Of a DNA stretch of 64,000 nucleotides, positions 1 through 9,839 are shown one piece after another. The position numbers and the translations under genes are program-made. Each line of letters begins with the position of its first letter. Within the stretch, counting starts at the first letter, position 1. The notes under the pieces are model-generated. The model had not been told where the DNA came from, did not search any database, and saw only the letters and a list, made by a program, of their open reading frames with translations. The DNA is from Gamarada debralockiae (lineage: Eukaryota; Ascomycota; Leotiomycetes; Helotiales; Hyphodiscaceae). Location: contig NXFV01001809.1 of the NCBI GenBank assembly GCA_002803225.1, forward strand, positions 41,445 to 105,444, in the 5' to 3' direction.

Positions 1-980
1 ATCACTTGACTATTTGCGATTACGTTAATTGAGCTAAAACCTTGATATTCTAATTGAGATGGGGTTAAGCTTGGCATCGTGTATGCATTGCAACACAGTC
101 GGAGTGTCGGAGTAATCTAGTCGCAAGATTATGAGAATCGTGACCCTTGGCTTCCTCATCAGTTGATCTCGATACAATCGGGGTAAAGTGTTATCATAGT
201 CATCAAACTGTTCATCTGCCCTCCCAAGATAATACAATTCAATCTGATTTGTCGTTCCACCCACTCAGCTTCTTAGAAATACAAGTTTGGTCTACCACGA
301 TCGAAAGCCGGATTGCAAACCTCCGAAATGTAAAAAGAAAATCAGGCCAAAATTCTGAGCGGTCAGCTTACAGCAACCGCGCCTCGACCACCTCCCATTC
401 GTCTCGCACTACCCTCCTATTCGTCTTCCGCTAATCCGCTACCTATTATTATCGCGCTGGGCGCTGCACACCCTTGCTCTGTGGCTGGCGTATTTTGGGG
501 TCCGGTATTTTATCAGCGATAGGGCTGAAGCCAAGACTGTATAGAAGCGCGCTAGAAAGCCGTTCTTTGGAATGTTGATGCAGGCGCAGGCTATCCTTGT
601 AACTGATGATCGTTGGGTCCGAAAGCTCGAAAAGAGGAGGATTGAATGGACGGCCTGTCTCGGCGATATGCAGGTACGAATCAGATCGCCGACGTGCTAC
701 GAGGCTAAGTTGCGCACTTGGATCTGCCTCACACGCGGCCCAAAAAAGCGCTGAGATGGGAGTTCCCATACCAAGGGCCATACCAAGGCTAAGGGTTTGC
801 TATTGGGGTGGATTAGTGGACAACCTGAAATGAATGACTGCAGAGAAGCGGAAATTCCCAGGCAGCCCCCACCCACAGTTTTTTTGATGCTGATTATGCA
901 ACACGCATGATGACTGTTGTGGTTGTAGTGGTTGTTGCGTAGGAGGGGCTCGGGGTGGCTTGGATGGCATGTAAATGTCA
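1..980. other. No gene recognised
   Basis: Only short overlapping open frames without recognisable domains are present on either strand. The right part, after about 880, is GT-rich and leads into the promoter of the small gene at 1159. Confidence 0.5.
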
Positions 981-1158
981 AAGGTATATAGAGGACGTGA
1001 AGAACCTCACATATCCACACCATTCTACATCAACAGCCTCAACAATCATTCAAGCATTCCAACTTCTAATCAACTTAATCTTAATTCACTTCAATCAACA
1101 CTCACTCACTACCAATCTTCCAATCTTCTTTACCAAGCAACAACCAACCCAAATCAAA
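981..1158 (+). promoter_or_regulatory. Core promoter and 5' leader of the GRGGYN-repeat gene
   Basis: A TATA-like box (GGTATATAGA, TATATA at about 985-990) lies about 170 bases before the ATG. It is followed by a CT- and CA-rich, G-poor leader full of CAAC/CATT repeats, typical of highly expressed fungal genes, ending in AAATCAAA before ATG at 1159. The transcription start is inferred to be near 1010-1030. Confidence 0.55.
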
Positions 1159-1356
1159 ATGTCTTTCTCTAAGAACACCTCTTTCGCTACCCAAGCTCCG
1201 ACTCTCTTCGGCCGCGGCGGCTACAATGGCCCAGCCAATGAGTCTGAGGACGACGATTCCTTCTCCACTGCCGCACCCCTGAACTTCGGACGAGGAGGCT
1301 ATAACCGTGGCCCGGATGATGACGACGAGGAGGATGGACGCGGTGGCTACAACTAA
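1159..1356 (+). CDS. Small GRGGYN-repeat protein (65 aa)
   Basis: A single-exon gene for a 65-residue protein. Three copies of a glycine/aromatic motif are visible: LFGRGGYN near residue 17, NFGRGGYN near 42, and DGRGGYN as the last seven residues. They are separated by acidic linkers (ESEDDDS and a run of Asp/Glu). There is no signal peptide, membrane segment or cysteine. The start is supported by an A-rich context and a strong leader. The spacing and motif recall the GRGGAGN repeats of the fungal DUF3602 family, whose function is unknown; membership here is inference. The RGG-like elements could bind RNA or promote condensates, but nothing in the sequence proves that. The stop follows the last repeat directly, so the C-terminal GRGGYN is intact. 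Confidence 0.75.
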   Translation: MSFSKNTSFATQAPTLFGRGGYNGPANESEDDDSFSTAAPLNFGRGGYNRGPDDDDEEDGRGGYN

Positions 1357-2008
1357 ATTTCCTCTTTACGCCTTTCCATCATCACCAAAAATCAACACTT
1401 AATTGGATGGGAGAGGCAGGGGAGTTGATCGCCTGGTGAAGAGGACGATCACGTGCATGGACGAGTAATGGGCAACGAGTTTGGACGATACGAATTTAGA
1501 CAAGACGCATATGGTCTCACGACTTTCATGAGCATTTTCAACGGAGTTTTCGATTCTTTTCCGGCTTCAACCCATCATCTGGGTTGTGGCCACGGCCTGG
1601 GTGTTGGGGAGGGGACTTGATTTGAGCGACCCTTTGGAGAGCAGTCGCAAGCATTTTCCGGCGTTTTCAGAGGACGGTGCATCACAGATATGGAGTACAC
1701 AGCATTCATAGACTAGACGCATTAGACGAGGATACACGCATTGGGTGGGAGTTTTCTTTTGTTTGCATTGGGTTTGAAGCATTTACAATTTGCATTGCGA
1801 TGGCGTTTTTGGGATTTCTGCATAAGGGGGAGAGTTGCATGGTTGGGAGTGGAAGGGATGGGATGGGATGAACTTGCATGGATGGCGGGGCATTGCATTG
1901 GAGTGGAGTGGAGTGGTTTCTTTGGTCCTTGGGATATCGGTTTCGAACACTCGTTAAGAAAGAATAGTTTCAGTTATTATTTAATTGAATAATTCCGCTC
2001 CTTAATCT
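1357..2008. other. Intergenic, 3' regions of two convergent genes
   Basis: Holds the 3' region of the small repeat gene and the downstream region of the MSS1-like gene. A TGGATGG/GGAGTGG-rich, purine-skewed stretch lies at about 1840-1920. No gene is seen. Confidence 0.5.
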
Positions 2009-3838
2009 TTACTTGCCAACGCAGAATCTTTAAAAATTAGTCGTGCCCAGTGAAAGAGCAAAGGGGGATTAGAACTTACTTCTCAAAGACAACTCCCAGC
2101 ACCTCCTCAACATCACCTGCCTCACCTCGCCCAGTGATCCGTGACAAGCAGTTCGCAGCGGAGCGCAGATGCTCAGCGGCGAGGACGATGTCGCATTCCC
2201 TGCTGTCGTTAGAGATTGAAGCTTCGTCTACGAAAGCGTCGAGGTGTTGGGAACAGGAGGAAAGAAGTTGGCGTTGGCGTTCAGTCACGCCGAGGAGGTC
2301 TTCGAGATCGGTTGGGAGCTCAGTCATGTTTTCGAAGGTTTTGACGAGGTTTTTAACGAAGAGATTGATGTTACCAAATTCACCTCCAATTGACTTCCCT
2401 TGGGCTTCTTTGCAAGATATGGCAATGAGAGGGACGTTTGGTGTCGATAAAGAACTCTTGAAATCGGTCAACAACGGGTCAAGGACTTCGGACGGAACGC
2501 AGTCGCATTTGTTGACTACCAGGAGTGATTGTTGAGCTTTCGCAGCAATCGACAGTGTCTCGGTGTCGTAGCGCACGAACCACTTCTCCGGATTACTCGT
2601 TGGCTCGACAGAAGCAAGAGCAATGATCACATCAGACTCGCTCGCTTTTGCCTTCGCTCGTCTGATACCCTCTTGTTCGACATCTCCTATCACAGCAGCC
2701 GACCCTAAACTCTGTTCAAACTTCGCAGAATGTGTTCTCAGACCAGCTGTATCTGCGAATGTGCACAAATAGCCTCTGATATCAAGACTAACTTCGACAA
2801 TGTCTCTCGTAGTCCCCGCTTCCTGGCTGACGATCGACGCTTCTCTCCCAACGATCTGATTCAGCAACGAGCTCTTCCCAGCATTCGGCGGCCCAAGCAA
2901 AGATATTCGAATGCCCCTCTTCAACAGCTCCCCTCGATGGCTTGCAATTTCGTGCGAAGCGATTGACTCCAACATGAGCATAACCTGGGCCGTCACGTTC
3001 GAGAGCAACTCCGCAGGCGATTCGTCAAAATACTGATCCTCTGAGAAGTCAATCAGAGCCTCTAATTCCCCTCGAGCATGCAAAAGCTGTTGTCGCCATC
3101 CCTCATATATTCGACCTAGATTCCCAGAGTTTCCTCGCACAGCAGCACGACGTTGCTGCTCTGTTTCAGCGGACAGTGTGTCACTTAATGCCTCCACTTG
3201 TGCCAAATCAAGCCTGTCGTTCAGAAAGGCGCGTCGGGTGAATTCGCCTGGTTCAGCATATCGAATGGGCAGCTTCGAAGGACATTGTGGGATGGCAGAC
3301 AACACTGCTTTCACAGTCGCAGGTCCACCGTGTATGTGTAGTTCCAGGACATCTTCCCCGGTGACGGTTTTCGGCGCCGGGAAGTATAGCACCAAGGCGT
3401 CTGAGTCGAGGATATTTGTTGGTACTTTTGGATGGTAGAGGGTTCGAAGGGAGGCATATCGGGGTTTTGGAATCGATGACTTCCGACAGAGGCTTTGGTA
3501 GATCTACATCTGTTAGATCGGATGTAAACTTGTAAGGTGAAGCTTACATCGAGGCATGAAGGTCCAGAAATGCGGACAATGGCTATTCCTGCTCTGCCAG
3601 GGGCCGTCGATAGCGCGTATATGGTATCGTCCCCGAGTACCAGTGGTTCTCTTGAGCTAGAATGGCGATACCATTGTTGGGAAAGTTTGCGCGGAAGTGA
3701 TCGCAAGATAGAGGTCCTCAAAGGAGACGCGACGAAGCTTAGGGCCGAAGTCCTCTGCGAAATGACTGGGACCCGAATATTGTACGAGAAGACATTTCGT
3801 CGATATAATCTAGCCTTCGATGAAGCATTTTGGAGCAT
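2009..3838 (-). CDS. Mitochondrial tRNA modification GTPase (MnmE/MSS1/TrmE family)
   Basis: With the MTO1/MnmG partner, this family makes the 5-taurinomethyl or carboxymethylaminomethyl modification at wobble uridine of mitochondrial tRNAs. Three exons are inferred: 3548-3838, 2080-3503 and 2009-2027, with introns of 44 and 52 bases (GTAAGC..TAG and GTAAGT..AAG). Total 577 aa. An Arg/Ser-rich N-terminus fits a mitochondrial presequence. The TrmE N-domain follows (TAPGRAGIAIVRISGP; TGEDVLELHIHGG). The inserted G domain has GPPNAGKSS (Walker A, near residue 300), GTTRD, DTAG and NKCD. The tiny last exon supplies the family C-terminal end FCVGK, including the conserved cysteine that an unspliced reading would lose; this decides the gene end. 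Length is normal for the family. Confidence 0.93.
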
Positions 3839-4226
3839 TGACTCAATATCCCAAAGAACAATAATTTGGATTGCCGGGAGGAAATCAATCCGCCTTCTTC
3901 TTCTAGATTTGACGAAGTCCGATCACGTGATCTACACAATAGGTCGACTGGCTCGGCTTCCGTACTCGTAGTGAGGTGAGGATATATTTCGAGGAAACCC
4001 ACGCCGAGAACTTCGACTCGCAGGCCGAATAGAAAAGTCAAGATGGCTGTACTTGGATACGCCTATGGATACTATGCCACGAAACTAGGAATTAGATTTT
4101 AGTAGAGAATATGGCTTTTTAAGAAGTATCTTCGAGCATCTGGCATATTTCTCTCGTCAGTCATCGGTGTCTCAACCCCAGAAGGTCTATGCTCATCCAG
4201 AATCCGGCTGTTTATTATTCATAGAT
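3839..4226. other. Intergenic between divergent MSS1-like gene and acr-2-like regulator
   Basis: No gene seen. This is the shared upstream region of the two divergently transcribed neighbours. Confidence 0.5.
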
Positions 4227-6036
4227 ATGGGTAAGAAGACCAAGGACTTACAGTCTCTGGTTTCAAAGCCCTCCCGTCGTGGTAGGACATTCACAGTCTG
4301 TCTTTTAAAACCCCTTCTTCTCGATCTGCAGCTGACTTCGATGACTAGGGATGCTATAATTGTCGTGCAAGAAAGGTCAAATGCAATGAGGCCATTCCTG
4401 AATGCGCACCCTGTAAGAAGCGCGGCATCACCTGTAGTGGGTACCAATCAAGACTTGTCTGGGTGATCTCAGATCAGAAGTCCTACCAACCAAATGGGAG
4501 ACGCTTCCTTCGGTGTGGTTCGTTCCTTCAGTCCTTCTTATTGTTTTAGTGCTTATCAATCTACAATCTACATGGAATAAGACTCCTGTCATGAGCTCCG
4601 AGGAGCTTGAATACTTCGTATCTCTGTGTGATGCCGCTCAGTACGTCAAAGGCTCTACGGTAGAATGGCGCTCTGAATCCCGAATCCCCTTTGGAGCTTT
4701 TCCCAGCAAGACCAATTGTCTGCAATCCATGCCCAGCCCGTGCAAGCTTTCCCGAAGCCTAATTTACGGGACCACCTTGAAGGATGAGAAGGCATTTCTC
4801 TTCCAGCATTACACCAATCATGTGGCATATCTCATGATGCCCTACGAAGATTCTCGCAATCCTTGGCAGTCATCGTATCCAGCAGTCGCTTTGTACCACA
4901 TGTCTAAACATCAGCGATCCTTATGCATGGCCCTACTTGCCCAAGCCGCCTTCAATTTAGCCCACCTTGGATGTCAACATGACCGGATGCTGGAGATGGG
5001 CACAGAGTATTACACTATTGCTATGGAAGAACTTCGAGGCACTCTTATGGAACAGCAGAAAGATTATGGAACAGCAGAAAGATTATGGCGCTTTTGTTGC
5101 CTGTATCATGACATTGATGTTTGTCGAGGTATGCTGATCTTTGTTTGTAACTGGTTATGTCTTCGGCTTGCTGATCCGCGACAGATCTACAGCGGAAATT
5201 CTCGTGCATGGAGAGCACATTTCGAGGGCGCATGGAGCTTCCTCGTGGAGCAGCAAAACTTTCTGCCCTGGACCGTATCCATATTCGCAGAATCGACGAC
5301 TCAAAGTCTTTGCCTCATCAAAATAGTCAGCGACACTTCAAGAGTAGATGAAGAGCCGCGAACTTTTGACTATGCCGCAGCCCCCGAGCAGGAAAGGCTC
5401 GTATCCTCTATATCGTCATCCTCATTACTTGGGTTTACCATAGGCGCTACCCGAGCGTTGATCACATGCATCGCAGACATCAGACGTCTTGCTCATGGAC
5501 CCAAAACTGGCATCTCTACCCAAATAATCAATGATGCTGTTCATGATCTGCTTGAGCGTCTCGACCAGTGTCGTCAGATGTCAGCAAACAGCGCCTTGGC
5601 CGAATCGGACTCCGAGAATTCCAACAATAGCAAGATGGCGCTTTACCATTTGAACGCATTTATTGCTGCTACTTACATTTATCTATATCAAATACTGTTT
5701 GATCTTCCTCCAAGTCATGTCCAACAGTACGTGGCTGAAGCCTTCCACAATATCCAGGCGTACTTTGCTCTCGGTGATGGAAACTTCTCCCTTTGGCCAG
5801 CGTTCATTGCAGCTACAGCAGCTTATGAACCTTCCGACGTAGAAGCGGCGAAGACATGGTTGAAAAGTTCTTCACAAGTGGGGATAGGAAACCGGATCAA
5901 GGTCCAAGCCGTAATCGAAGAAGTCTGGCGGCTGCGGGAAATCACCTTCATCGAAACTGGTCAAGGCACTGGATCCATAATTATTGACTGGAGAGATGTG
6001 ATGCGGAAACTTAGTCTCGATATTCTTTTAGTCTGA
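4227..6036 (+). CDS. Zn2Cys6 / Fungal_trans_2 transcription factor, acr-2-like, frame disturbed
   Basis: A nuclear regulator. The zinc cluster is read from 4349: GCYNCRARKVKCNE, then IPECAPCKKRGITC, i.e. C-x2-C-x6-C-x6-C-x2-C-x6-C. The best first exon is 4227-4295 (MGKKTKDLQ...RTFT) with a 53-base intron to 4348, although its donor GTCTGT is weak. Another splice near 4513-4595 must join the zinc cluster to the downstream frame; its exact ends are not resolved. The rest is a Fungal_trans_2 domain (HVAYLMMPYEDSRNPW, LAQAAFNLAHLGC) ending at IDWRDVMRKLSLDILLV, as in acriflavine-sensitivity regulator acr-2 relatives. At 5047-5084 a 19-base unit is tandemly duplicated. A normal-looking intron, 5129-5184 (56 bases), follows. 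Splicing it puts the downstream domain out of frame; retaining it keeps the frame open because 19+56=75. It may be a pseudogene or an altered product. Confidence 0.75.
5047..5084 (+). repeat. Exact 19-bp tandem duplication inside the regulator
   Basis: Two perfect adjacent copies of ATGGAACAGCAGAAAGATT, at 5047-5065 and 5066-5084. The single-copy reading would give MEQQKDYGAFVACIM and lead in frame to the donor at 5129. The second copy shifts the frame by one base. Confidence 0.95.
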
Positions 6037-6062
6037 CACCTCTTATTGTCACATTCGAGTCC

Positions 6063-6620
6063 CTACATCAGCTTCTTCATCGAATCAGCGTCTTTGGGTT
6101 CGATGAATAGCGACGTCGCCGTCGCAATCAATATCTCAGGTGTTCCCAGCTTCTTCACACTCGCTTTCACCCAGGCCTTCCTACCTTCAACCTTCTCCGT
6201 GGCTGCTTCGATAAGAACAACTCCTGGAACATGCATAGGCGCTCGATAGGAAATGTCCAGGCCAGCGGTCACTGCCACTCGATTTTCTAATAGGGGGAAG
6301 CAGCTACGGCCCATGCATTCGTCGAGAAGAACAGCAAGAAGACCGCCATGCATCATTCCACTGTGTCCCGCTAGTCCAGCACCAAGATAGTAGAAGGCGT
6401 TTAAGGAGCCTGCTTCATTGTCAACGAAGACAAAGGGCGATATTGGAAGACCGTTCGCGACCGACAGTGTGCTCGCAGTGAGGTGGTTTGAGGTGTCTTC
6501 TGGATGGATGAGCAGGACCATTCTTTGCTCGTGGATGGTGGAACAGGATCGCCACTCGGAGATTGGTGGATAGGATTCGACTTGGTTGGCGAATTGCTCT
6601 TCAGTGGTAGGAGCAGCCAT
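6063..6620 (-). CDS. Acyl-CoA thioesterase, hotdog fold (PaaI/4HBT family)
   Basis: A 185-residue single-exon protein. The 4HBT core is visible around residues 85-165, with the helix motif HGGLLAVLLDECMGR, where the catalytic or positioning acidic residue lies in LDE. It is followed by the strands VAVTAGLDISYRAPM and GRKAWVKASVKKLG. Family members hydrolyse acyl-CoA thioesters; the acyl chain preferred here cannot be told. No targeting signal is obvious. It is divergently transcribed from the crotonase/ligase fusion at 7468, so a shared role in handling the same CoA ester is plausible but inferred. The gene ends only 26 bases from the acr-2-like gene end, so the two transcripts converge. Confidence 0.85.
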   Translation of the reverse strand: MAAPTTEEQFANQVESYPPISEWRSCSTIHEQRMVLLIHPEDTSNHLTASTLSVANGLPISPFVFVDNEAGSLNAFYYLGAGLAGHSGMMHGGLLAVLLDECMGRSCFPLLENRVAVTAGLDISYRAPMHVPGVVLIEAATEKVEGRKAWVKASVKKLGTPEILIATATSLFIEPKDADSMKKLM

Positions 6621-7467
6621 GAGATCCGTGGATCTTGGTAAAATATTCTGATCAGATAAGGTGATGGGGAGTCGAAATCTGTGGAGATGCCGAGATATAT
6701 CAATACTGGTCTCTTTTTGACCGATTATTGCTAGATATCATTGCAAGTTATCTTACTTTCCTGCTTCGTTAAGAGAGCTCGGCGTGAGTTTCATACCCGA
6801 TAGCCCGGGACAGTTTCCCAAAGCGAGTGGACGACCACTTCCAATTTAATTTTCGGAACTACAATCTGTCTTCCATAATATCGATCACCGTCATAAATTC
6901 ATCTTCCTCTTGCTCAAGATCGAGCGACCAATAGTGGGCCTTTTGTGGACTTTTGAAAGGTTATTCGGCGATGCTAGAGTGCTATTGGTTGGAAGTCCTC
7001 GGCATAGGTTTCCTCATACATGGCACTAGTTTTACCACTTCCTATTTCAGCAATTTTGAGAGGACTTTGCACTTCATTTCGCTATGAGATACTTCAGCAA
7101 TGCGTCGATTCTTCGATTATGTCCATGGCAAATGTTTCGCACTGAATTACCCCGCACCGCTGTTGAAGACAACCTACCCGTCATTGGCGTTTGAGATAGC
7201 CACGTCAATTATTTCGGTCTGGGTTATTGAGCCTCTCTACCTCCGGATTATTTGTAAATCAAGGCGGTGATTGCTGTCTTTCGTGCAGAGTAAGCACGCA
7301 TTCAAATTTTCACTTGTTGATTGATACCTCCGCGGTGGACTTCCATATCTTTTTGGGGTTCCAGTTGGATCTTTGCGTCAGCTTATATATCGCACATATC
7401 TTCGAAGACGTCGACTGAAACAGTTATTGTTCTCTATCACCTTCACACCATACACACTGTCGAAAAT
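6621..7467. promoter_or_regulatory. Shared divergent promoter region (thioesterase / fusion enzyme)
   Basis: 847 bases with no gene of their own. A TATA-like GCTTATATATCG lies at about 7380-7391, some 80 bases before the ATG at 7468. The segment before that ATG is CA- and CT-rich (CACCTTCACACC...), as in fungal 5' leaders. Confidence 0.45.
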
Positions 7468-9765
7468 ATGCCGTCTCCAACAATCCTCATAGATTGTGTG
7501 TCAACAGCCATCGTCAAAATCACCCTCAATCGTCCTCAAGCACTGAACGCCCTCAATGTCGACCTTCTCACCAGTCTATGCGATGCACTACGAGCGAATT
7601 CAAAAGCTCAAATAATCATCCTCGAAGGAGCTGGTGACCGATCCTTTTGCGCCGGAGAAGATCTCAAGCAAACTCTCGCTCCCAAAACAGGCTCTGCCGA
7701 AGAACTTCGCCTCGCTTTCGAAAAGCTGCAAGATCTGACTCGGCTCACTTCATCATCGTCCGCTATTGTCATTGCTGCTATTCAAGGATATGCTATTGGA
7801 GGTGGCGCTGAAATTGCTTTGGCAGCCGACTTTGTCATTGGAGGCCCGAACACAAAATATCGGTTTCCAGAAGTTCCAATTGGTCACGCAGCTACTGGCG
7901 GTATCACTTTGAGGCTGGTGTCAATGGTCGGATTGCTCAAGGCCAAACAGCTCTTCCTCACTGGACGTTGGGTTGATGCAGAGGAGAGTTTGAGAATCGG
8001 ACTTCTCACTGAACTTGTTGACGATCCAAAAGCTAGAGCGTTGGAATTGGCATTTGAGCTGGCCAAGATGCCAGCTGTATCGGCTTCCACCTCGAAGAGT
8101 TCCCTGGAGCGTGCCACCTTCCCGAACATGGAGGCTGTGCTAGCCGATGAGATCAATGTTGCGAGCTATTGCTTCTCTTTCGGGGATGCTGAGAAAGCAT
8201 TCTCCGACTTCGCGAAGAGAAAGACTTCGCCAAGTCCCATCGCGGAAGATTTGAACACCACACTCAGCAACGCCGTCAAGCAACATCCAACCAGCACATT
8301 CCTCCGGTTTTCTGGTTCAGATGTGACCTTTGAAGAATTCAACGAAACAGTTTCAAAGCTCGCAGGTGGATTGAAGAGCTTGGGTGTTCAGTCCGGTGAC
8401 AAGGTCTTGGTCATGATGAGGAACAGCATTGAAATGGTTCACACGTGGTTTGCAGCAAATAGGCTTGGAGCAGTCTGGGTGCCTATCAATTCGGAGTTGA
8501 AGTCAATCACATTGAAGCACGTTGTTGAAGCTGCTGAAGCCAAGATCGCTATCGTAGACGAGGAGTTCATTGCCGACATCGAATCAACGATCGTCTTTGA
8601 CGCAGACGAAATAATCATTAAAGGAGGCTCGACCGGCAGCCAGCTTTCGCATCTTTACAGCCGAGGAATCCCCATCACCGAGCCTGTCACAGTCTTGCCA
8701 TCAACGATATCAGCATATCTCTACACGTCCGGCACAACAGGTCGTTCAAAGCCCTGTATTCTCTCCCACCAATATTTCATCAATCAAGCTTCTATGCTCA
8801 TCAAATCCTTCTCGATCACCTCCGCCGATGTCCTCTACTGTCCGTTCCCGCTTTTCCACGCCGACGCAACAGCACTCACCACGATCCCCGCGCTCCTCAC
8901 AGGCGCCACGGCAGCACTATCCGTACGTTTCAGCGCCTCCAAGTTCTGGGATGAGATCCGAGAATGCAAAGCTACTATCTACGACTTCATGGGTGCGACA
9001 CTGGCACTAACCTACAAGCAACTGCCTTCTCCATCAGACAGAAATCATAATGTGCGTTTTGGGTGGGGCGTGCCAGTCCCATCTTGGGCCGCGGATTACG
9101 AAGCGCGCTTTGGACATCCCATCAAAGAACTATATGGTAGTGTGGAAGCCGGTGTACCGATTATTCAGACTGGCGAACGTGTGACTGGCTCTTGCGGGAA
9201 GGTGTTACCTGGATACAGCATCCGTATCGCAGACTCCAACGACATACCCCTCCCACCAAACACACCAGGCAACCTTCTCCTTCGTACAGATACCCCGAAT
9301 GCATTTTTCAAAGGTTATTTCGGGTCCCCCGAAAAGACTCTGGAAGCCATGTCAAATCTCTGGTTCCACACGGGTGATCTCGCTAGACTCGACGGAGCCG
9401 GCAATGTCTTCTTCCTTGGGCGAACGAAAGACGTCATAAGAAGGAGGGGCGAGAATGTGAATGCGTTTGAAGTTGAGGAGGAGTTGTTGCGCCATCCCGA
9501 TGTAGTGAGTGTGGCTTCTATTGCGGTGCCAAGCGAGCTTGGTGATGGTACTGAGGATGAGATCAAGGCTGTTGTTGTCATGAGGGTCGGGAGTGAGGTT
9601 GATGAGAAGGGACTTTGGGAGTGGGCGAAGGCAAATATGGCGAGATTCCAGGTTCCGAGCGTTATTGAGTTTGTGCAGGAGCTGAAGAGAACGCCGACGG
9701 GGAAGGTGGAGAAGGGTGAGTTAAGAAGGGCGGGTGGTGTGAGTTTTGACGGCAATGGAAGATAG
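7468..9765 (+). CDS. Crotonase - acyl-CoA ligase fusion protein (765 aa)
   Basis: A single-exon bifunctional enzyme. Residues about 1-255 are an enoyl-CoA hydratase/isomerase: NRPQALNALN, DRSFCAGEDLK, GYAIGGGAEIALAADF (oxyanion-hole GGG) and RFPEVPIG. Residues about 265-765 are an AMP-forming acyl-CoA ligase: YTSGTTGRSKPC near 420, LYGSVEAG, WFHTGDLARLDG near 635, RGENVNAFEVEEEL, and TPTGKVEK with the C-terminal catalytic Lys near 746. The phosphate loop ends SKPC where most relatives have PKG. ATG 7468 is chosen because the crotonase fold starts directly after it and the longer frame upstream has no ATG. The pairing resembles bacterial CaiC (carnitine-CoA ligase) with CaiD (hydratase) made as one chain. 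The substrate is not known; a cytosolic or peroxisomal place is possible, and the C-terminus NGR is not a PTS1. Confidence 0.9.
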   Translation: MPSPTILIDCVSTAIVKITLNRPQALNALNVDLLTSLCDALRANSKAQIIILEGAGDRSFCAGEDLKQTLAPKTGSAEELRLAFEKLQDLTRLTSSSSAIVIAAIQGYAIGGGAEIALAADFVIGGPNTKYRFPEVPIGHAATGGITLRLVSMVGLLKAKQLFLTGRWVDAEESLRIGLLTELVDDPKARALELAFELAKMPAVSASTSKSSLERATFPNMEAVLADEINVASYCFSFGDAEKAFSDFAKRKTSPSPIAEDLNTTLSNAVKQHPTSTFLRFSGSDVTFEEFNETVSKLAGGLKSLGVQSGDKVLVMMRNSIEMVHTWFAANRLGAVWVPINSELKSITLKHVVEAAEAKIAIVDEEFIADIESTIVFDADEIIIKGGSTGSQLSHLYSRGIPITEPVTVLPSTISAYLYTSGTTGRSKPCILSHQYFINQASMLIKSFSITSADVLYCPFPLFHADATALTTIPALLTGATAALSVRFSASKFWDEIRECKATIYDFMGATLALTYKQLPSPSDRNHNVRFGWGVPVPSWAADYEARFGHPIKELYGSVEAGVPIIQTGERVTGSCGKVLPGYSIRIADSNDIPLPPNTPGNLLLRTDTPNAFFKGYFGSPEKTLEAMSNLWFHTGDLARLDGAGNVFFLGRTKDVIRRRGENVNAFEVEEELLRHPDVVSVASIAVPSELGDGTEDEIKAVVVMRVGSEVDEKGLWEWAKANMARFQVPSVIEFVQELKRTPTGKVEKGELRRAGGVSFDGNGR

Positions 9766-9839
9766 TGGTTCTTAGAACACCGCTGTAGTGCAATGGATGT
9801 CATCTAAAGGTTAAGATACTAGGAGTGGTTTGTAAAGAG

